A stretch of 64,000 nucleotides of DNA from Amblyornis subalaris. Taxonomy: Eukaryota > Chordata > Aves > Passeriformes > Ptilonorhynchidae. The DNA lies in the NCBI GenBank assembly GCA_018881555.1, contig JACAXG010000076.1:1229993-1293992 (forward strand). Reading direction: 5' to 3'. The notes beneath the pieces were generated by a model. That model was not told the origin of the DNA. It saw nothing but the letters and a program-made list of their open reading frames with translations, and did not search any database. The first letter of the stretch is position 1. Each line of letters opens with the position of its first letter. Positions 62,561-64,000 of this stretch are shown one piece after another. The translations under genes and the position numbers were made by a program.

Positions 62561-64000
62561 TCACCAAAGGGCAGCACAGGTACCCACATGGGGGTGGCAA
62601 CATTTTAGGCTCGTTGGCTACTGGAAATTGAACTAGCCAAATGGATGAACAAGTCCAAATGGATGCAGTGATCTTTGTAGGGTTCTGGTAGAGACTTTAC
62701 TGGGGAGTGATTCAAGAAAAAATAAGTGGTGTACAAGACACACACTGAAAAATGATGCTTTATGTTCCTAAAGTGCTTTGGCTGTGGATAATCATATTCC
62801 AGCCCCCCAGGGGAGGGAAGAGGTACATACCTATAGCTAACACACCATACCTCCTCAGGGCTATCTACTTTCACCTGCCTTTTCTAAACTCACAGAAAGA
62901 AAGATCAGTTCCCCAAAGAGCAGCATTTATGCCACTTAGGTTAGTTAGCTCACAATTAGCCGGTGCCTTTAATTATGAAAGATAGCTTACAATAAAGGTC
63001 TTTTGTTCCCCAGCTGTAGTACAAGAGGTATATGAATTAAATTGCAAATATAAACCTAAATTGGAAGGAAACTAAATAAAAATAGGTGTTAAAAATATAA
63101 ATAAGCTTGCTGTGGTTCTAATGTGGCTACTTAGGGAGAACAGTGTGCATTAGAAAAGCACTGAAAGAAATGAATTCTGAGAAGCAGAGTGTTACACTTC
63201 CAGGCCATCCTACCATTGGACATTTGCAGCTGATGACAAATTGTACATAAAGCAAAGACATCAGTCAGATCTTCCAACTCCGGTATCACAGATCAGTAAG
63301 AATATGCTCAAATTCTCTGCTCATCTACAAAGTCTCCTCATTACATGTCCTGTGGGGCTGCCTCTACAGTAAGGATGCTACAGCTGTTCCCTAAATCAGC
63401 AGGAGCTCTGCTCTGTGTGTTTAGGCAGTGCCCTGGTTTCACAACAAGAGAATCCCTTTCTCCCGGTCTGCTGCCCTGTATTTTCCCTTAAAATACATTC
63501 TATGAAAGGCATCCACAGAGCTAGGATCCTTCATCAGCTGAATGGAGATCTGAACACACAGAAAATCCAACAGCTCACAAACACCTCATAGGGAGTGTGC
63601 AAGAGTTCTGGCTCCTGGCAAGTGTGCCCATACACCCGCGGGTCCGAACAGCTCTGGGGTGTGGGACAGACTGATGCTAACGACGGTGTTTAGATCAATA
63701 GTGCCCGTGAACCACTTGTGTTCAACAAGGGACAAAGACGGAATCTGTGAAAGGGACACTTTCTGGCTCCAAAGAATTAACAGGTGACACTGTCTCAGTC
63801 AACAATGTCATGATGAGTTTTTCCCAGCAAAGAGCATCCTAAAACTCATATAGGCAAACTTCAGTGTTTGAAAAATAGCCACTCGCAGGTAGAGATAAAC
63901 CAACTGGGCACAAAGGTTCTAAAACATAAAAAATACAAGTTTGTGTTCTCATGGCCCAAATTAATTTTCAAACAAAACATCCAGGACTAGAGAGTGCTTG

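Larger units (their letters stand above)
58726..64000 (-). other. LHX2: Last intron of LHX2 (3' part)
   Basis: On the minus strand the intron ends in ...CTATTTCAG, giving a usable acceptor with a short pyrimidine tract. I looked through both strands to the window edge for the preceding exon (homeodomain helices 1-2, ending ...TGLTKRVLQ in the family) and for LIM zinc-finger exons and found none, so this intron is at least 5.3 kb long. It holds several AT-rich blocks with homeodomain-type motifs (listed separately), and no repeat I recognise. An intron between homeodomain residues 46 and 47 is typical of the LIM-homeobox family. Confidence 0.75.

Noticed and set aside
58740..64000. Search for the preceding LHX2 exon
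   Set aside because: No minus-strand sequence encoding homeodomain helices 1-2 or LIM zinc-finger cysteine patterns was found.
1..64000. miR-181 hairpins, known near LHX paralogues in vertebrates
   Set aside because: I did not find the mature miR-181 sequence on either strand.
1..64000. Endogenous retroviruses, CRISPR arrays, bacterial operons or toxin systems
   Set aside because: No LTR pair, gag/pol-like frames, regularly spaced repeats or prokaryotic gene organisation were seen; the sequence is vertebrate nuclear DNA.

Overview
The window looks like vertebrate nuclear DNA, most likely from a bird. Three points support this. First, two decayed LINE 3' ends carry the avian CR1 signature: a ...GGTTGGAAGGGACCTT... 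body and terminal ATTCTGTG octamers. Second, one recognisable coding exon belongs to a LIM-homeodomain gene. Third, interspersed repeats are very sparse. There are no operons, long open frames, CRISPR arrays or bacterial-type genes. The species cannot be named from the sequence.

The only protein-coding sequence I can support is the last exon of a LIM-homeobox gene, best matched to LHX2, on the minus strand at 58438-58725. It starts after a splice acceptor at homeodomain residue 47 and reads through the recognition helix (WFQNAR) to a stop after the family-typical C-terminus. The earlier exons are not seen and presumably lie beyond position 64000, so 58726-64000 is the tail of an intron. To the left is an AT-rich 3' UTR that contains a perfect 8-mer site for miR-124, a microRNA known to repress Lhx2 in neurons and retina.

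About 57 kb further left (1 to about 57300) is gene-poor intergenic DNA, as expected downstream of LHX2 and of its paralogue LHX9. Its recognisable contents are: (i) an old CR1/L2-type LINE fragment at about 10740-11520 with three reverse-transcriptase motifs still readable; (ii) two short CR1 3' ends near 34 kb and 45.8 kb; (iii) a CpG island of about 1.25 kb at 35545-36800 with no known gene attached, plus a small CpG-rich patch near 18 kb; (iv) a 3-copy, 20-bp tandem repeat next to the large island; (v) a convergent pair of CTCF-like motifs at 21.6 and 28.5 kb; and (vi) a series of AT-rich blocks with homeodomain, POU and SOX-type motifs that look like candidate conserved noncoding enhancers. 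The enhancer calls are made on composition and motif content only, since no cross-species alignment was possible.

There are 48 single unresolved bases (N) between 787 and 52403 and none in the final 11.6 kb around the LHX2 exon. I found no new protein-based system. The items most worth checking are the orphan CpG island, the miR-124 site, the LHX2 identity and the candidate regulatory blocks.
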